NCBI GenBank assembly: GCA_028706255.1
Contig: JAQWBS010000002.1
Coordinates: 186,001-250,000 of the forward strand
DNA: 64,000 nt
Reading direction: 5' to 3'
Source: Alphaproteobacteria bacterium
Lineage (GTDB): Bacteria > Pseudomonadota > Alphaproteobacteria > RF32 > CAG-239
The notes beneath the pieces are model-generated. The model had not been told where the DNA came from, searched no databases, and worked only from the letters and a program-made list of their open reading frames with translations. This document shows, piece after piece, positions 1 through 9,461 of the stretch (position 1 is its first letter; every line of letters begins with the position of its first letter). Made by a program: the position numbers and the translations under genes.

Positions 1-1
1 A

Positions 2-151
2 CGTTTGGTTTTAGGGGCAATTATTGGCGACAATCAAGTTGTTAAATCTGGCTTGAAATCTGGTGACAGTGTCATTATTCAAGGGATTCAGAAAGTTGCA
101 AATGGTGCAAAAGTTGATGCTAATGAAGTTGAATTAAATAAAGGGAAATAA
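2..151 (+). CDS. RND efflux periplasmic adaptor (membrane fusion protein), C-terminal fragment
   Basis: Only the last 49 codons lie in the window; the gene begins upstream. The frame ends in TAA at 149-151, two bases before the ATG of the AcrB-like pump. The visible protein contains [20 protein letters not shown], the usual C-terminal beta-strand region of AcrA/HlyD-type adaptors (compare the family pattern GdrVivdGlqkvrpGa). Such adaptors bridge the inner-membrane pump and an outer-membrane channel in the periplasm. The tight spacing to the pump gene supports one operon. Family assignment rests on this short tail plus context. Confidence 0.8.
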   Translation, partial: RLVLGAIIGDNQVVKSGLKSGDSVIIQGIQKVANGAKVDANEVELNKGK

Positions 152-153
152 GC

Positions 154-3100
154 ATGTTTTCAAAGTTTTTTATTGATAGACCTCGTTTTGCAATTGTTAT
201 TGCCTTGGTCATGACTTTGGCGGGGGCAATTTCAATGACCTCCATGCCTATTGCTCTTTATCCAACCATTACCCCTCCTGAGGTTGTGGTTTCTGCGGTT
301 TACCCTGGGGCAAGTTCTGAAGTAATTTCTAAAACTGTGGCTATTCCAATTGAAGAACAAGTCAACGGTGTGGAAAATATGCTTTATATGTCTTCCTCTT
401 CTGATAACTCTGGTCAATATCAATTAACCGTTACCTTTGCTGTGGGCACTGACCCTGATATGGCACAAGTTAAGGTTCAAAACCGTGTGCAACAAGCCAT
501 TTCTTCTTTGCCTAGCGAAGTACAAAGACAAGGGGTGAGCGTTGTTCGTAAATCTTCCGACACCCTCGGCTTTTTAACTGCAACTTCTCCAAATAATACG
601 CATGATAATTTGTTCATTATGAACTATGTTGAAAACAACATTAAAAATGAACTTGCTCGTGTTGACGGAGTTGGTGGTGTGAATGTGTTTGCTTCCAACT
701 TAAGTATGCGTGTGTGGCTTGATGCTGACAAAATTACGGGTATGAATTTGACGGTTGCTGATATCACCAGTGCCATTTCAAGTCAAAATTTCCAACCTTC
801 AATGGGTAAAGTTGGCGGTCTTCCTGATGACAAAAAACAACAGATTGTTTATTCAATTCAAACTCAGGGTCGTATCAACTCCGTTGAAGATTTTGAAAAT
901 ATCATTATTAGAACTGACGAAAATGGTGGTATTTTAAAATTGAAAGACGTTGCAAAGGTTGATGTTGGACAAGAAACTTATTCAACATCCTCTTTCTTTG
1001 ATGGAAAGCCTGCAGTTGCTATGGGGGTTAGTTTGCTTTCTGGAGCAAATGCACTCGACACCATGGACGGTATCTATAAAGAAATTGACAGACTTTCAGA
1101 ATATTTCCCTGATGACCTCGTCATTAAAGTTGCTTATGACTCAACAAACTATATTAAGGCTTCCATTCATGAAGTTATCTTCACCATTGCCTTCACTTTC
1201 TTGCTCGTGGTTGGTGTGTGCTATATCTTCCTTCAAGACTGGCGTGCAACTTTAGTGCCTTCCTTGACGATTCCTGTGTCATTGATTGCAACTTTTGCCG
1301 TTTTAAGTGCCATGGGTTTCAGCATCAATATCTTAACCCTATTCGCCATGGTGCTGGCAATTGCTCTGGTGGTGGATGATGCGATTTTGGTGGTGGAAAG
1401 AGTTTTATTCTTGCTAGAAACTGAAAAAGATATGACGCCACGAAAAGCTAGTATTCTTGCCATGCAACAAATTACCAGTGCAATTGTGGCAACAACTGCG
1501 GTTTTGATGGCAATCTTCGTGCCAATTGCATTTATGGGTGGCATTACAGGAAAAATTTATCAGCAATTTGCTGTGACAATTGCAACTTCCATTTTCTTCT
1601 CAGGAATTAATGCCATTACGCTCTCTCCTGCCCTTTGTGCAACAATTTTGAAACCATTTCATGAAAAGACAACAGGTCCTTTGGCTTGGTTTAATAAAAT
1701 GTTGGCTGCCACAAGAAAAAGATATGTGGTCATCATTGCTATTCTCGCACGCCGTGTGAGTGTAATTGCTTTGATGATGGCATTATTGGTGGGGATGGTT
1801 GTTTTGCTTCTCAAATTTAATAGCTCAAGCTTTATTCCGCAAGAAGACCAAGGGGTTGTTTTCGTTGACTTTCAACTTCCTGAAGGGGCAACAAACAACA
1901 GAACAACGGCTCTTTTGCAAGAAGTTTTCCCGCTTATTAAAGAAGTTTCTGGCGTTGACCATGTGATGTTCATTAGTGGATATAGCTTCTTGAGTGGTTC
2001 AAGTGATAACGTGGCAATGGGTGTGACTATTTTGAAACCTTGGGATAAAAGAGATTCAAAAGCTGAACACTCAACAGCGATTGCAAATCAGCTTAAGGCT
2101 AAGCTTGCCTCCATTCCAAGTGCAACGATTAACGTTTTTGAACCGCCTGCAATTTCAGGGCTTGGTATGACAAGCGGAATTGACTTTAGACTTCAATCAA
2201 CCATGTCAAGTGACCCAATTCAGCTTGACGGAACGTTGCAAGATTTCTTGAGAAAGCTTAATGCTTCTCCTAAAATTATGTATGCCTTCTCGACCTACAC
2301 AGCAAAAACACCGAACTTGTTTGTGAATATTGATAGAAACAAGGCTGAAGTTTTGAACATTCCTGTTCTTAACATTTTCAACGTGTTCCAAAATTATCTT
2401 GGGTCGACTTACGTAAATGACGTCAACTTTGGAACTCAGGTAAACAAAGTTATTGTACAGTCTGAATGGGATTATCGTAAAGACACAGAAAGCATTTATG
2501 ACTTATATGTTCCAAGTTCAGTAGGAGAGAAAGTGCCGTTAGCGTCAATTATTGACATTAATAAAATCTTGGCACCTCGTACAGTAACAAGATACAACCA
2601 ATATCCAAGTGCGGGCATTAATGCTGTGCCAATGTTTGGCGTGAGTAGTGGTGATGCTATGGCAGAAATGGCGCAAATGGCGCATAAAGACCTTCCTGAA
2701 GGTTACACTTTCTCATGGTCAGGCATGACTTATCAAGAAGCTTCAACGCAAGGGGAAATTGGTGGGTTGATTTTACTTGCCCTTACCTTCGTTTATCTCT
2801 TCTTGGTGGCACAATATGAAAGCTGGACCATTCCATTCCCAGTATTGACTTCTGTTACTGTGGCAATGATTGGGGCATTGTTAGGATTGTTTGTTTATGA
2901 AATGCCTTTGAGTATCTATGCTCAACTTGGTTTGGTTCTCCTGATTGGTTTGGCAGCTAAGAACGCCATTTTGATTGTGGAATTTTCCAAGGAAGAAAGA
3001 GAAAAAGGCTTATCAATTGTGAAAGCGGCACTTAATGGAACGGCTGAAAGATATCGTGCCTTGTGGATGACTGCTTTGGTGTTCGTGCTTGGGGTGTTCC

Positions 3101-3333
3101 CTTTGATTATTGGAACAGGTGCTGGTGCAGAAAGCCGAAGAGCAATTGGCGTGACGGTGGTTTATGGTATGTTGGTTGCAACCCTCGTGGGTGTAGTCGT
3201 TATTCCATTATTCTACGTCTTGTTTGAAACCCTGCGTGAGAAGTTTTCAGGCACCCTTAACACTGAAAACCCTGACTTAACTGTTGCTCAAAAAGAACAA
3301 CAACAAGAGTTGGAAACAAGAGATAATATTTAG
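154..3333 (+). CDS. RND multidrug efflux transporter, AcrB-like inner-membrane pump
   Basis: A 1059-residue protein, full length for the HAE1 RND family (about 1030-1060). It exports drugs, detergents or other amphiphiles using the proton gradient, as a trimer in the inner membrane. It opens with the typical [20 protein letters not shown] signal-anchor helix. The proton-relay aspartate pair is in [12 protein letters not shown] (TM4) and the relay lysine in [17 protein letters not shown] (TM10). Two large periplasmic loops follow TM1 and TM7. The C-terminal tail after the last helix is hydrophilic and Gln/Glu-rich. It follows the adaptor gene by two bases; no outer-membrane channel gene follows, so one is presumably upstream or elsewhere. 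Substrate cannot be told from sequence. Confidence 0.95.
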   Translation: MFSKFFIDRPRFAIVIALVMTLAGAISMTSMPIALYPTITPPEVVVSAVYPGASSEVISKTVAIPIEEQVNGVENMLYMSSSSDNSGQYQLTVTFAVGTDPDMAQVKVQNRVQQAISSLPSEVQRQGVSVVRKSSDTLGFLTATSPNNTHDNLFIMNYVENNIKNELARVDGVGGVNVFASNLSMRVWLDADKITGMNLTVADITSAISSQNFQPSMGKVGGLPDDKKQQIVYSIQTQGRINSVEDFENIIIRTDENGGILKLKDVAKVDVGQETYSTSSFFDGKPAVAMGVSLLSGANALDTMDGIYKEIDRLSEYFPDDLVIKVAYDSTNYIKASIHEVIFTIAFTFLLVVGVCYIFLQDWRATLVPSLTIPVSLIATFAVLSAMGFSINILTLFAMVLAIALVVDDAILVVERVLFLLETEKDMTPRKASILAMQQITSAIVATTAVLMAIFVPIAFMGGITGKIYQQFAVTIATSIFFSGINAITLSPALCATILKPFHEKTTGPLAWFNKMLAATRKRYVVIIAILARRVSVIALMMALLVGMVVLLLKFNSSSFIPQEDQGVVFVDFQLPEGATNNRTTALLQEVFPLIKEVSGVDHVMFISGYSFLSGSSDNVAMGVTILKPWDKRDSKAEHSTAIANQLKAKLASIPSATINVFEPPAISGLGMTSGIDFRLQSTMSSDPIQLDGTLQDFLRKLNASPKIMYAFSTYTAKTPNLFVNIDRNKAEVLNIPVLNIFNVFQNYLGSTYVNDVNFGTQVNKVIVQSEWDYRKDTESIYDLYVPSSVGEKVPLASIIDINKILAPRTVTRYNQYPSAGINAVPMFGVSSGDAMAEMAQMAHKDLPEGYTFSWSGMTYQEASTQGEIGGLILLALTFVYLFLVAQYESWTIPFPVLTSVTVAMIGALLGLFVYEMPLSIYAQLGLVLLIGLAAKNAILIVEFSKEEREKGLSIVKAALNGTAERYRALWMTALVFVLGVFPLIIGTGAGAESRRAIGVTVVYGMLVATLVGVVVIPLFYVLFETLREKFSGTLNTENPDLTVAQKEQQQELETRDNI

Positions 3334-3348
3334 TTAGCTCGTTTAAAC

Positions 3349-3382
3349 AAAAAAACTCCGCCAAAATTGGTGGAGTTTTTTT
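3349..3382. terminator. Bidirectional rho-independent terminator
   Basis: Inverted repeat around ACTCCGCC / GGTGGAGT, flanked by an A-run on the left and a T-run on the right. It lies between the convergent pump gene and the binding-protein-like gene and can serve both. Confidence 0.85.
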
Positions 3383-3403
3383 GTTATTTAAAAAGCTATT
3401 TAA

Positions 3404-4633
3404 TCATTCGTTTTGATAATAAATTCTGTTGTCATAAATTTCTGCAGCTTCAAGACTACTTTCAATAATTCTATCTTTTCCAACACTCACAACATCTCCT
3501 GTCGCAGATGAAAAATTTGAAATCTGAGATAAAGACTTTAATAAGACATCACTACGTGGTCTAATTTTTTTATCAGTGCTTTCAAACGCAACAACAAGCA
3601 TTTTTACAGCATCATATAAATTTGGAGCACAAACAGGCAATGGTAAAACGCTAGCTTTAATAAACTTCTCTCTAAAGAGATAATCTCCTCGAGAAGAAAG
3701 CACATAAAGCGCCCCATTCATTGTTGTTTTATTAATTTCTCTCATCATATCAATATCAGTATATCTAAAGCTCAAAGCTTTACTATTAAGTTTTGAGGTG
3801 AAAATTCCACCCTCTCTTTGCCCCATTAATACCAAAACAGCTTCTGGCGTTTTTTCTGATAACTCACCAATTTCTTTTGAAAAATTCAATTGTCCTTCTT
3901 CAATTTCAAAAACAGACTGAACCACAAAATTTCTTTTCAATGCTTGTTTTTTAACTTCTTTTGCCAAAGACTTATATGGTTCTTGTTTCACATTCACAAT
4001 TGAGAAAATTCTAATATTATTTCTTTCAAGATTATCTAAAAAAGAATCTGCCTGCTTATTATAGCTCGGAAAGTGATTAAATGAATGTGATTTCTTTTCC
4101 AGAAAATGTTCGTTCCACGCACAAGCTATGTGTGGCAGTTTGTTTTTTTCAGCAATCTTGGCAACAATTTCCGCATCTTCATAAACCGACAACAATGCAT
4201 CAACATCTTTCACATCAACCAGCGTATAAGTGCTCATAAAGGTCTTTTCTTTACCACTGTCTTCAATGATGATTTCATATTTGAATTTGGTGTTTTCTGG
4301 GATTTCATTATATGCCATATAAAGTGCTGAACGCAACGCATCTCCTGTGATTTCTTTTTCACCTGAAAGAGGCAGGCTCACGCCAATCTTAATAACCTGC
4401 TTTTCTTTCAAAGATTTTCCAATATCTGGCAAACTTTTCTCTTGCGCCAGTTTTTTCACTCTCTTGCGTCCCTCAGACTTTGTGATGTTTCCTTTTTTCC
4501 CAAGGGCGATTTGATTGGTTGGAATTGATTTATCATATTGGATGAAGCTCTCTGAATTAATCAAATATATAATGATTGATATGACAATGAGGGTCATCAT
4601 AAGAATGATGCGACTGGTGGTTTTGTTAATCAT
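3404..4633 (-). CDS. Membrane-anchored periplasmic binding-protein-like protein (type 1, LivJ/PBP-activator fold)
   Basis: About 409 residues. The ATG at 4633 is preferred over the in-frame TTG at 4645 because it has GGATAAAAAG just upstream. One N-terminal transmembrane helix (about residues 8-25) has no lipobox cysteine, so the rest is probably a tethered periplasmic domain. From about residue 85 the pattern IKIGVSLPLSGEKEITGDAL matches the first strand of type-1 periplasmic binding folds (Peripla_BP_6), followed by alternating strands and helices. There is no ABC permease or ATPase beside it, so it may act as a sensor or as an LpoA-like activator of penicillin-binding proteins rather than in uptake. 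Ligand unknown. It is monocistronic and convergent with the pump operon. Confidence 0.7.
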   Translation of the reverse strand: MINKTTSRIILMMTLIVISIIIYLINSESFIQYDKSIPTNQIALGKKGNITKSEGRKRVKKLAQEKSLPDIGKSLKEKQVIKIGVSLPLSGEKEITGDALRSALYMAYNEIPENTKFKYEIIIEDSGKEKTFMSTYTLVDVKDVDALLSVYEDAEIVAKIAEKNKLPHIACAWNEHFLEKKSHSFNHFPSYNKQADSFLDNLERNNIRIFSIVNVKQEPYKSLAKEVKKQALKRNFVVQSVFEIEEGQLNFSKEIGELSEKTPEAVLVLMGQREGGIFTSKLNSKALSFRYTDIDMMREINKTTMNGALYVLSSRGDYLFREKFIKASVLPLPVCAPNLYDAVKMLVVAFESTDKKIRPRSDVLLKSLSQISNFSSATGDVVSVGKDRIIESSLEAAEIYDNRIYYQNE

Positions 4634-4709
4634 CTTTTTATCCAAAAATTGACATTGATTGCATCATTATATGGTAACATATGTTAATAAATCTTTATTA
4701 ATAAAAAGC

Positions 4710-4738
4710 TTGCTTCAGCTTATATGATATGTTATACA
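4710..4738 (+). promoter_or_regulatory. Possible sigma-70 type promoter
   Basis: TTGCTT at 4710-4715 and TATACA at 4733-4738 with a 17-base spacer, upstream of the gene starting at 4781. The -10 is good and the -35 weak. Prediction by eye only. Confidence 0.35.
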
Positions 4739-4780
4739 ATCTTCATGAACTTATTATTTGTTTAATTAAAAAAATTATTT

Positions 4781-5119
4781 ATGAAAAAGAATGCAACAAC
4801 AATCCGCAAAAATCTTCTTATGTCTTTCTACAAGGAAAAATTGGTTAATGAAGAAATTGGACAGTACCTTTCAATCGCTGACCTTGAAGTAAAAATTATT
4901 GAGCTTTACAAGCGTCATAATGAAGGAAAAGGACTAGAGACAAACCGTGCTGCAATGAGATATTTGAAAAAATATCCCCTTACCGCTCTGACTTTAGGTA
5001 TTCTAGTAGGAAAATATCCTGAACTTGCCAAAGAATCATTCAACCATTTTGGAGCAGAATATACTGGTGAACACTATATCGGCTTCAGGAAAAGACTCGG
5101 ATTGAAGGAAATAGCGTAA
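4781..5119 (+). CDS. Hypothetical protein, 112 aa
   Basis: Small, mostly helical, basic protein with no signal peptide or membrane segment, so probably cytoplasmic. Not recognised. Visible features are a charged N-terminal helix (about residues 1-45), a segment KKYPLTALTLGILVGKYPEL (about 64-83) and an aromatic C-terminus. It is a single gene with a candidate promoter upstream and a strong hairpin just after its stop, which supports it being expressed. It faces lepA convergently. Confidence 0.6.
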   Translation: MKKNATTIRKNLLMSFYKEKLVNEEIGQYLSIADLEVKIIELYKRHNEGKGLETNRAAMRYLKKYPLTALTLGILVGKYPELAKESFNHFGAEYTGEHYIGFRKRLGLKEIA

Positions 5120-5133
5120 TAAATGCTAATCTT

Positions 5134-5167
5134 AAAAAAAGGACACTCATTTGAGGGTCCTTTTTCT
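5134..5167. terminator. Bidirectional rho-independent terminator
   Basis: GGACACTCA / TGAGGGTCC stem with one mismatch, with flanking A- and T-runs. It sits between the 112-residue gene and the convergent lepA. Confidence 0.85.
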
Positions 5168-5173
5168 TTATCC

Positions 5174-6979
5174 TTAATTATCGCCCAGACGCAGAGCTTC
5201 AATGAAGGCACTTTGCGGCACTTCAACTTTTCCAAATTGACGCATTCTCTTTTTACCTTTCTTTTGCTTATCCAAAAGCTTACGTTTTCTGGTGATGTCA
5301 CCGCCGTAACATTTTGCAGTCACATCTTTTCTCATTGCTGAAATTGTTTCACGAGCAATCACTTTGCCACCGATTGCTGCCTGAACCGGAATTTTGAACA
5401 AATGTCTTGGAATGAGGTCTTTTAGTCTTTCACAAATTTGACGTCCTCTAGCTTCAGCTTGCGTTTTATGACAAAGAAATGCTAAGGCATCAACTGGTTC
5501 TTCATTAATCAAAATTTGAACTTTAACCAAATCTGAAACCATATAGCCAGTAATTTCATAATCAAAGCTTGCATAACCACTGGTGATTGATTTTAATCTA
5601 TCGTAGAAATCAAAAACGATTTCATTAAGCGGAATGTTATAAACCACCATTGCACGATTACCAACATAAGTCAGTTCAACTTGTTCCCCTCGTCTTTCTG
5701 TGCAGAGTTTTAACACTGCTCCAAGATATGAATCTGGCACCATAATTGTTGCTTTCACCATCGGCTCTTCAATGGTATCAATGGATGAAGGGTCTGGCAT
5801 ATCCGCAGGATTATGTAGCACTATTTGAGTGCCGTTATTCAAGTTGATTTTATAAGCAACCGATGGAGCTGTGGTGATGAGGTCTAAGTCAAACTCTCTC
5901 TCAAGTCTTTCTTGGATAATTTCCATATGCAAAAGTCCCAAGAATCCACATCTAAATCCAAGCCCAAGTGCTGCTGAATTTTCATTTTGATATTCCACAC
6001 TTGCATCATTGAGTTTGAGTTTTGCTAAAGCATCTTTTAAGCTTTCATATTCACTACTATCCACTGGAAAGATAGAACAGAACACAACAGAAACCGATGG
6101 CTTAAAACCTGCCAAAACTTCAGTTGCAGGAAGCTTACTATCCGTAATTGTGTCCCCGATATGGCAATCTGAAACAGATTTAATGCTGGCAGAAATAAAG
6201 CCAACTTCCCCAGGGTAAAGGGCATCAACATATTGCATTTTCGGCGTGAAATAACCAAGGCTATCCACCAAGTAAGTTGCGCCATTAGACATCATTTTAA
6301 TTTGTTGTTTTTTACGAAGCACACCATCTTTAATTCGAACTAAGATAATCACGCCCAAATAAGTGTCATACCAACTATCAATCAACAAAGCCTTAAGGGG
6401 AGCATTTTCATCGCCTTGGGGGGCAGGAAGTTTTTTAACAATTTCTTCCAAAAGCAAATCAACCCCAAGACCTGTTTTGCCAGAAACAGAAACAGATTCA
6501 GAAGTGTCTAAACCAATCACATCTTCAATTTGCTCTTTAATTCTTTCCGGCTCGGCAGAAGGAAGGTCTACTTTGTTCAACACAGGGATAACTTCATTGT
6601 TTGCATCAAGTGCGAGATAAACGTTTGCCAAAGTTTGGGCTTCAACCCCTTGCGTGGCATCAACAACCAAAACAGCCCCTTCACAAGCTGACAAGCAGCG
6701 GCTGACTTCATAAGAAAAGTCAACGTGCCCTGGGGTGTCCATCAAGTTAAATTCATAAGTCTTGCCGTCTTTCGCCTTATAAGACAAACGAACAGCTTGT
6801 GCCTTAATGGTGATGCCTCTTTCTCTTTCAATATCCATGCTGTCGAGAATCTGCTCTTGCATTTCTCTTTTTTCCACACCGCCCGTCATTTCAATAATGC
6901 GATCAGACAAAGTGGACTTTCCATGGTCAATATGCGCAATAATCGAAAAATTTCTAATTAAACTTAAGTCATGTGCCAT
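5174..6979 (-). CDS. lepA: Elongation factor 4 (LepA), ribosome back-translocating GTPase
   Basis: 601 residues, the normal length. LepA binds the ribosome and affects translation elongation and initiation or 30S assembly. GTPase motifs are visible: G1 AHIDHGKST near residue 16, G3 DTPGHVDF near 82 and G4 NKVD near 136. The C-terminal LepA-specific domain is present, including the basic stretch [20 protein letters not shown] that contacts tRNA and rRNA. AAAGG lies about ten bases before the ATG. In many bacteria lepA is next to the signal peptidase gene lepB; here it stands alone, with a GNAT gene divergently upstream. Confidence 0.98.
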   Translation of the reverse strand: MAHDLSLIRNFSIIAHIDHGKSTLSDRIIEMTGGVEKREMQEQILDSMDIERERGITIKAQAVRLSYKAKDGKTYEFNLMDTPGHVDFSYEVSRCLSACEGAVLVVDATQGVEAQTLANVYLALDANNEVIPVLNKVDLPSAEPERIKEQIEDVIGLDTSESVSVSGKTGLGVDLLLEEIVKKLPAPQGDENAPLKALLIDSWYDTYLGVIILVRIKDGVLRKKQQIKMMSNGATYLVDSLGYFTPKMQYVDALYPGEVGFISASIKSVSDCHIGDTITDSKLPATEVLAGFKPSVSVVFCSIFPVDSSEYESLKDALAKLKLNDASVEYQNENSAALGLGFRCGFLGLLHMEIIQERLEREFDLDLITTAPSVAYKINLNNGTQIVLHNPADMPDPSSIDTIEEPMVKATIMVPDSYLGAVLKLCTERRGEQVELTYVGNRAMVVYNIPLNEIVFDFYDRLKSITSGYASFDYEITGYMVSDLVKVQILINEEPVDALAFLCHKTQAEARGRQICERLKDLIPRHLFKIPVQAAIGGKVIARETISAMRKDVTAKCYGGDITRKRKLLDKQKKGKKRMRQFGKVEVPQSAFIEALRLGDN

Positions 6980-7190
6980 ATTTTTTTCTCTTTACCTTTG
7001 TATATTATCATTAAACTTGTGATATAGATAATTGATATTTAGTGATTTAGCAACAAAAATTCTCCGAAGAGGAAAATATCTTTCAATCTGTTCGCTCCTT
7101 AACATAACAAATTATATTGTACAATCTGATAAAATATGTTTTAATTGGAATATTGGGTGAATATATGTTTTTATGTAAAAGAGAGCAGAT

Positions 7191-7628
7191 ATGAAAAAAT
7201 TTTTAGACATTGACTTCAACTCTAGCCGTTATGACGAACTGGTTGAACTACGTTACAAGGTTTTACTTGAACCTTTGGGTTTGAAATTTTTAGATATGCA
7301 CCGTGAAAAAGAAGCTACTTATCTTCATGTGGGTTGTGTTGAAACCCTTGATGACAAGCTTATTGGTGGGCTTATTCTTGCACCTCTCAATGACAAAGAG
7401 ATTAGATTAATGCAAGTGGCAATTGACCATTGCCATCAAGGCGAAGGCATTGGCAAAGACCTCGTTAAATATGCTGAAAAAAGAGCAAAAGAAGCAAAAT
7501 ATTCAAAAATTATCATGCATGCGATGCTTTCCGTGGTCAATTTTTATGAAAGATTGGGCTATCACCAAGAAGGTGATGTCTTTGAAGAAAAAGGAATCAC
7601 TTTTGTGAGAATGGTCAAAGACCTTTAA
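7191..7628 (+). CDS. GNAT family N-acetyltransferase
   Basis: 145 residues, the size of a single-domain GNAT enzyme that moves an acetyl group from acetyl-CoA to an amine. The acetyl-CoA-binding motif A is seen as QVAIDHCHQGEGIGKDLVKY (Q/R-x-x-G-x-G/A type), followed by the beta-bulge strand KIIMHAMLSVVNFYERLGY, where the Tyr is the usual general-acid position. The substrate cannot be told. It is followed 20 bases later by a small charged protein gene, so the two may be co-transcribed. Confidence 0.85.
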   Translation: MKKFLDIDFNSSRYDELVELRYKVLLEPLGLKFLDMHREKEATYLHVGCVETLDDKLIGGLILAPLNDKEIRLMQVAIDHCHQGEGIGKDLVKYAEKRAKEAKYSKIIMHAMLSVVNFYERLGYHQEGDVFEEKGITFVRMVKDL

Positions 7629-7648
7629 TAACACTAGAGGAATGACAT

Positions 7649-8008
7649 ATGGACGAAGAAGATACTTTATATGAAAAAAGCGATGAATCTTATGAGCTTT
7701 ATGGAAAATATGATAATGCTCCCTCTTTTAAAAGAATGAAAATAAATACTCTCGAAAAAGAATTGCAAGAGCTAGAAACAAAAGCAAGTGAGGAAAACAA
7801 GCAAACACGCTTAGAAAAAATGAGAGATTTATATAGGCTCTACAAAGAGGAAGGCATGAAAAAAGAAGAAAATGCCATTGTGAAAAAAGGAAAAGCACTT
7901 GCTGGAATTCAAGAAGAGAAAAAACCTAAAAGAGCTTCTTCTAGAAAAAAAACTTTAACCTTTGAGCAAAGACAATATCTCGCAAAAATGGATCATCATT
8001 ATAAATAA
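7649..8008 (+). CDS. Hypothetical charged coiled-coil protein, 119 aa
   Basis: A highly charged, Lys/Glu-rich, cytoplasmic protein not recognised as any family. Residues about 28-75 form a heptad-like coiled coil (KRMKINTLEKELQELETKAS region) and the C-terminal third is strongly basic (KKPKRASSRKK). It starts with an acidic segment rich in Glu, Asp and Tyr. GAGG lies before the ATG. It probably forms a two-gene unit with the upstream acetyltransferase, ending at the hairpin at 8023-8057. Confidence 0.6.
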   Translation: MDEEDTLYEKSDESYELYGKYDNAPSFKRMKINTLEKELQELETKASEENKQTRLEKMRDLYRLYKEEGMKKEENAIVKKGKALAGIQEEKKPKRASSRKKTLTFEQRQYLAKMDHHYK

Positions 8009-8022
8009 CTCTGTACAAAATA

Positions 8023-8057
8023 AAAAAAGGAAGATAATTCAATTATTTTCCTTTTTG
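8023..8057 (+). terminator. Rho-independent terminator
   Basis: AAAAAGGAAGATAATT pairs with AATTATTTTCCTTTTT around a one-base centre (a minimal loop, so the inner pairs must open), followed by T-rich sequence. It ends the acetyltransferase/coiled-coil unit and separates it from dnaJ. Confidence 0.75.
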
Positions 8058-8081
8058 TTTTGCCCAAATTTCAAATTAACC

Positions 8082-8113
8082 CTTGATTTTATGCTCCAAA
8101 AACCATAAATATG
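8082..8113 (+). promoter_or_regulatory. Possible heat-shock (sigma-32) promoter of dnaJ
   Basis: CTTGATT at 8082-8088 and CATAAATATG at 8104-8113, about 18 bases after the CTTG. This resembles the alphaproteobacterial sigma-32 pattern CTTG-N17/18-CYTATNTNNG with two mismatches in the -10. It ends about 35 bases before the dnaJ start. Assigned by eye, helped by dnaJ being a classic heat-shock gene. Confidence 0.4.
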
Positions 8114-8148
8114 AAGGCAAGTTAACTTTGAGATGAGATTTAAAAAAA

Positions 8149-9300
8149 ATGAATAGTGAAATGGATTATTATCAAGCCTTAGAAGTGGATAGGAATGCTG
8201 ATGGAGAAACCCTCAAAAAGTCTTATCGCAAATTGGCAATGAAATATCATCCAGATAGAAACCCAAATGATAAAGAAGCTGAAGAAAAGTTTAAATATAT
8301 CAATGAAGCTTATGACGTTTTAAAAGACGAACAAAAGAAAGCTGCTTATGACCGCTATGGACATAATGCCTACAAGCAAAGTGGCGGTATGGGTGGTGGC
8401 AATCCGTTTGGTGGCGGTTTTGAGTTCAATTTTGGAACGGGTGGCTTTTCAGATATTTTTTCTGACATTTTTTCAGAATTTATGGGTGGGCAAGATAGAG
8501 GTAGAAGTCACGCTCATAAAGGAGATGATCTTCACCAAGCTGTTTCTATTTCTCTGGAAGAAGCATTTAGTGGTGTTGAAAAAGAAATTTCTCTCAATAA
8601 AACAAAACTTTGTGAAAAATGTCATGGTCATGGCACAAAAGATGGTAAAGAAGCTCCTGAATGTTCTTTTTGCCGAGGCACTGGAAAGGTTCGCGTTCAA
8701 AGAGGTTTCTTTATTATGGAAGATGCCTGCCCTCATTGTCATGGTAGTGGCAAGCTCATCAAAGAAACTTGCGACGAGTGTCGTGGTAAAGGCTTCACCA
8801 ATGTTAAGAAAACACTTAAAGTCAAAATCCCTGCTGGCATAGAAAAAGATTCTCGAATCAGAATTACTGGGGAAGGCAATGCTGGAAGCCGTGGCGGTGA
8901 AAATGGTGATTTTTATGTTTTTGTTGATGTTAAAAAGCACAAACTCTATGAAAGAGATGGTTCTAATCTCTTTATGGAAATGCCTGTATCGATGGCCCAT
9001 AGTGCCTTAGGAACAACAATCGACCTTCCAGGAATTGATGGTGAAAAAGTTGCAGTGACCGTGCCAAGTGGTTCTCAACATGGGGCACAACTTCGAATTA
9101 AAGGAAAAGGTATGCCTCACTTGAGAGCACAAAGCCGTGGCGACTTATATGTTATCCTAAAAGTGGAAGTTCCTAAAAAAATGACTGCTCGTCAGAAAGA
9201 GCTTTTGGAAGAATTCCAATCTATTAGCAATGAAAATACTCACCCACAGGAAAAAAGTTTTCTTGATAAAGTGAAAGATATTTTTGCTAAGGTTTCTTAA
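8149..9300 (+). CDS. dnaJ: Chaperone protein DnaJ (Hsp40)
   Basis: 383 residues, the normal size of a type I DnaJ. It stimulates the DnaK ATPase and delivers unfolded clients. The domains are in order: J domain about residues 5-72 with the HPD signature (YHPDRNPND), a Gly/Phe-rich linker about 76-120, four zinc-binding CxxCxGxG repeats about 150-215 (CEKCHGHG, CSFCRGTG, CPHCHGSG, CDECRGKG), then two C-terminal beta-sandwich domains. A second in-frame ATG at codon 5 could also be the start. dnaK is not in the window, unlike the common dnaK-dnaJ arrangement. A terminator follows at once. Confidence 0.98.
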   Translation: MNSEMDYYQALEVDRNADGETLKKSYRKLAMKYHPDRNPNDKEAEEKFKYINEAYDVLKDEQKKAAYDRYGHNAYKQSGGMGGGNPFGGGFEFNFGTGGFSDIFSDIFSEFMGGQDRGRSHAHKGDDLHQAVSISLEEAFSGVEKEISLNKTKLCEKCHGHGTKDGKEAPECSFCRGTGKVRVQRGFFIMEDACPHCHGSGKLIKETCDECRGKGFTNVKKTLKVKIPAGIEKDSRIRITGEGNAGSRGGENGDFYVFVDVKKHKLYERDGSNLFMEMPVSMAHSALGTTIDLPGIDGEKVAVTVPSGSQHGAQLRIKGKGMPHLRAQSRGDLYVILKVEVPKKMTARQKELLEEFQSISNENTHPQEKSFLDKVKDIFAKVS

Positions 9301-9324
9301 AAAAATATTTATTTAAAAACATAC

Positions 9325-9355
9325 AATCCCCCCTCTCCTTTTGGGGGGATTTTTG
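9325..9355 (+). terminator. Rho-independent terminator after dnaJ
   Basis: AATCCCCCC / GGGGGGATT stem with a loop of about nine bases, then a T-run. It is unusually GC-rich for this AT-rich region. Confidence 0.85.
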
Positions 9356-9461
9356 CAACAAAAATTTCATAATCTTTCTAGTAATTTTTTATTGAAAAAT
9401 ATAAAAAAGTTTTACGATAAATTGTATAATACTTTCTATACAAACTATAAGGAGTCGTGTT

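Noticed and set aside
5123..5341. Plus-strand frame starting after the 112-residue gene
   Set aside because: It passes through the terminator hairpin and is antisense to the lepA 3' end.
8473..9000. 175-codon open frame on the minus strand inside dnaJ
   Set aside because: Complete antisense overlap with dnaJ, low-complexity Phe/Thr/Asn product and no SD; a shadow of the coding strand.
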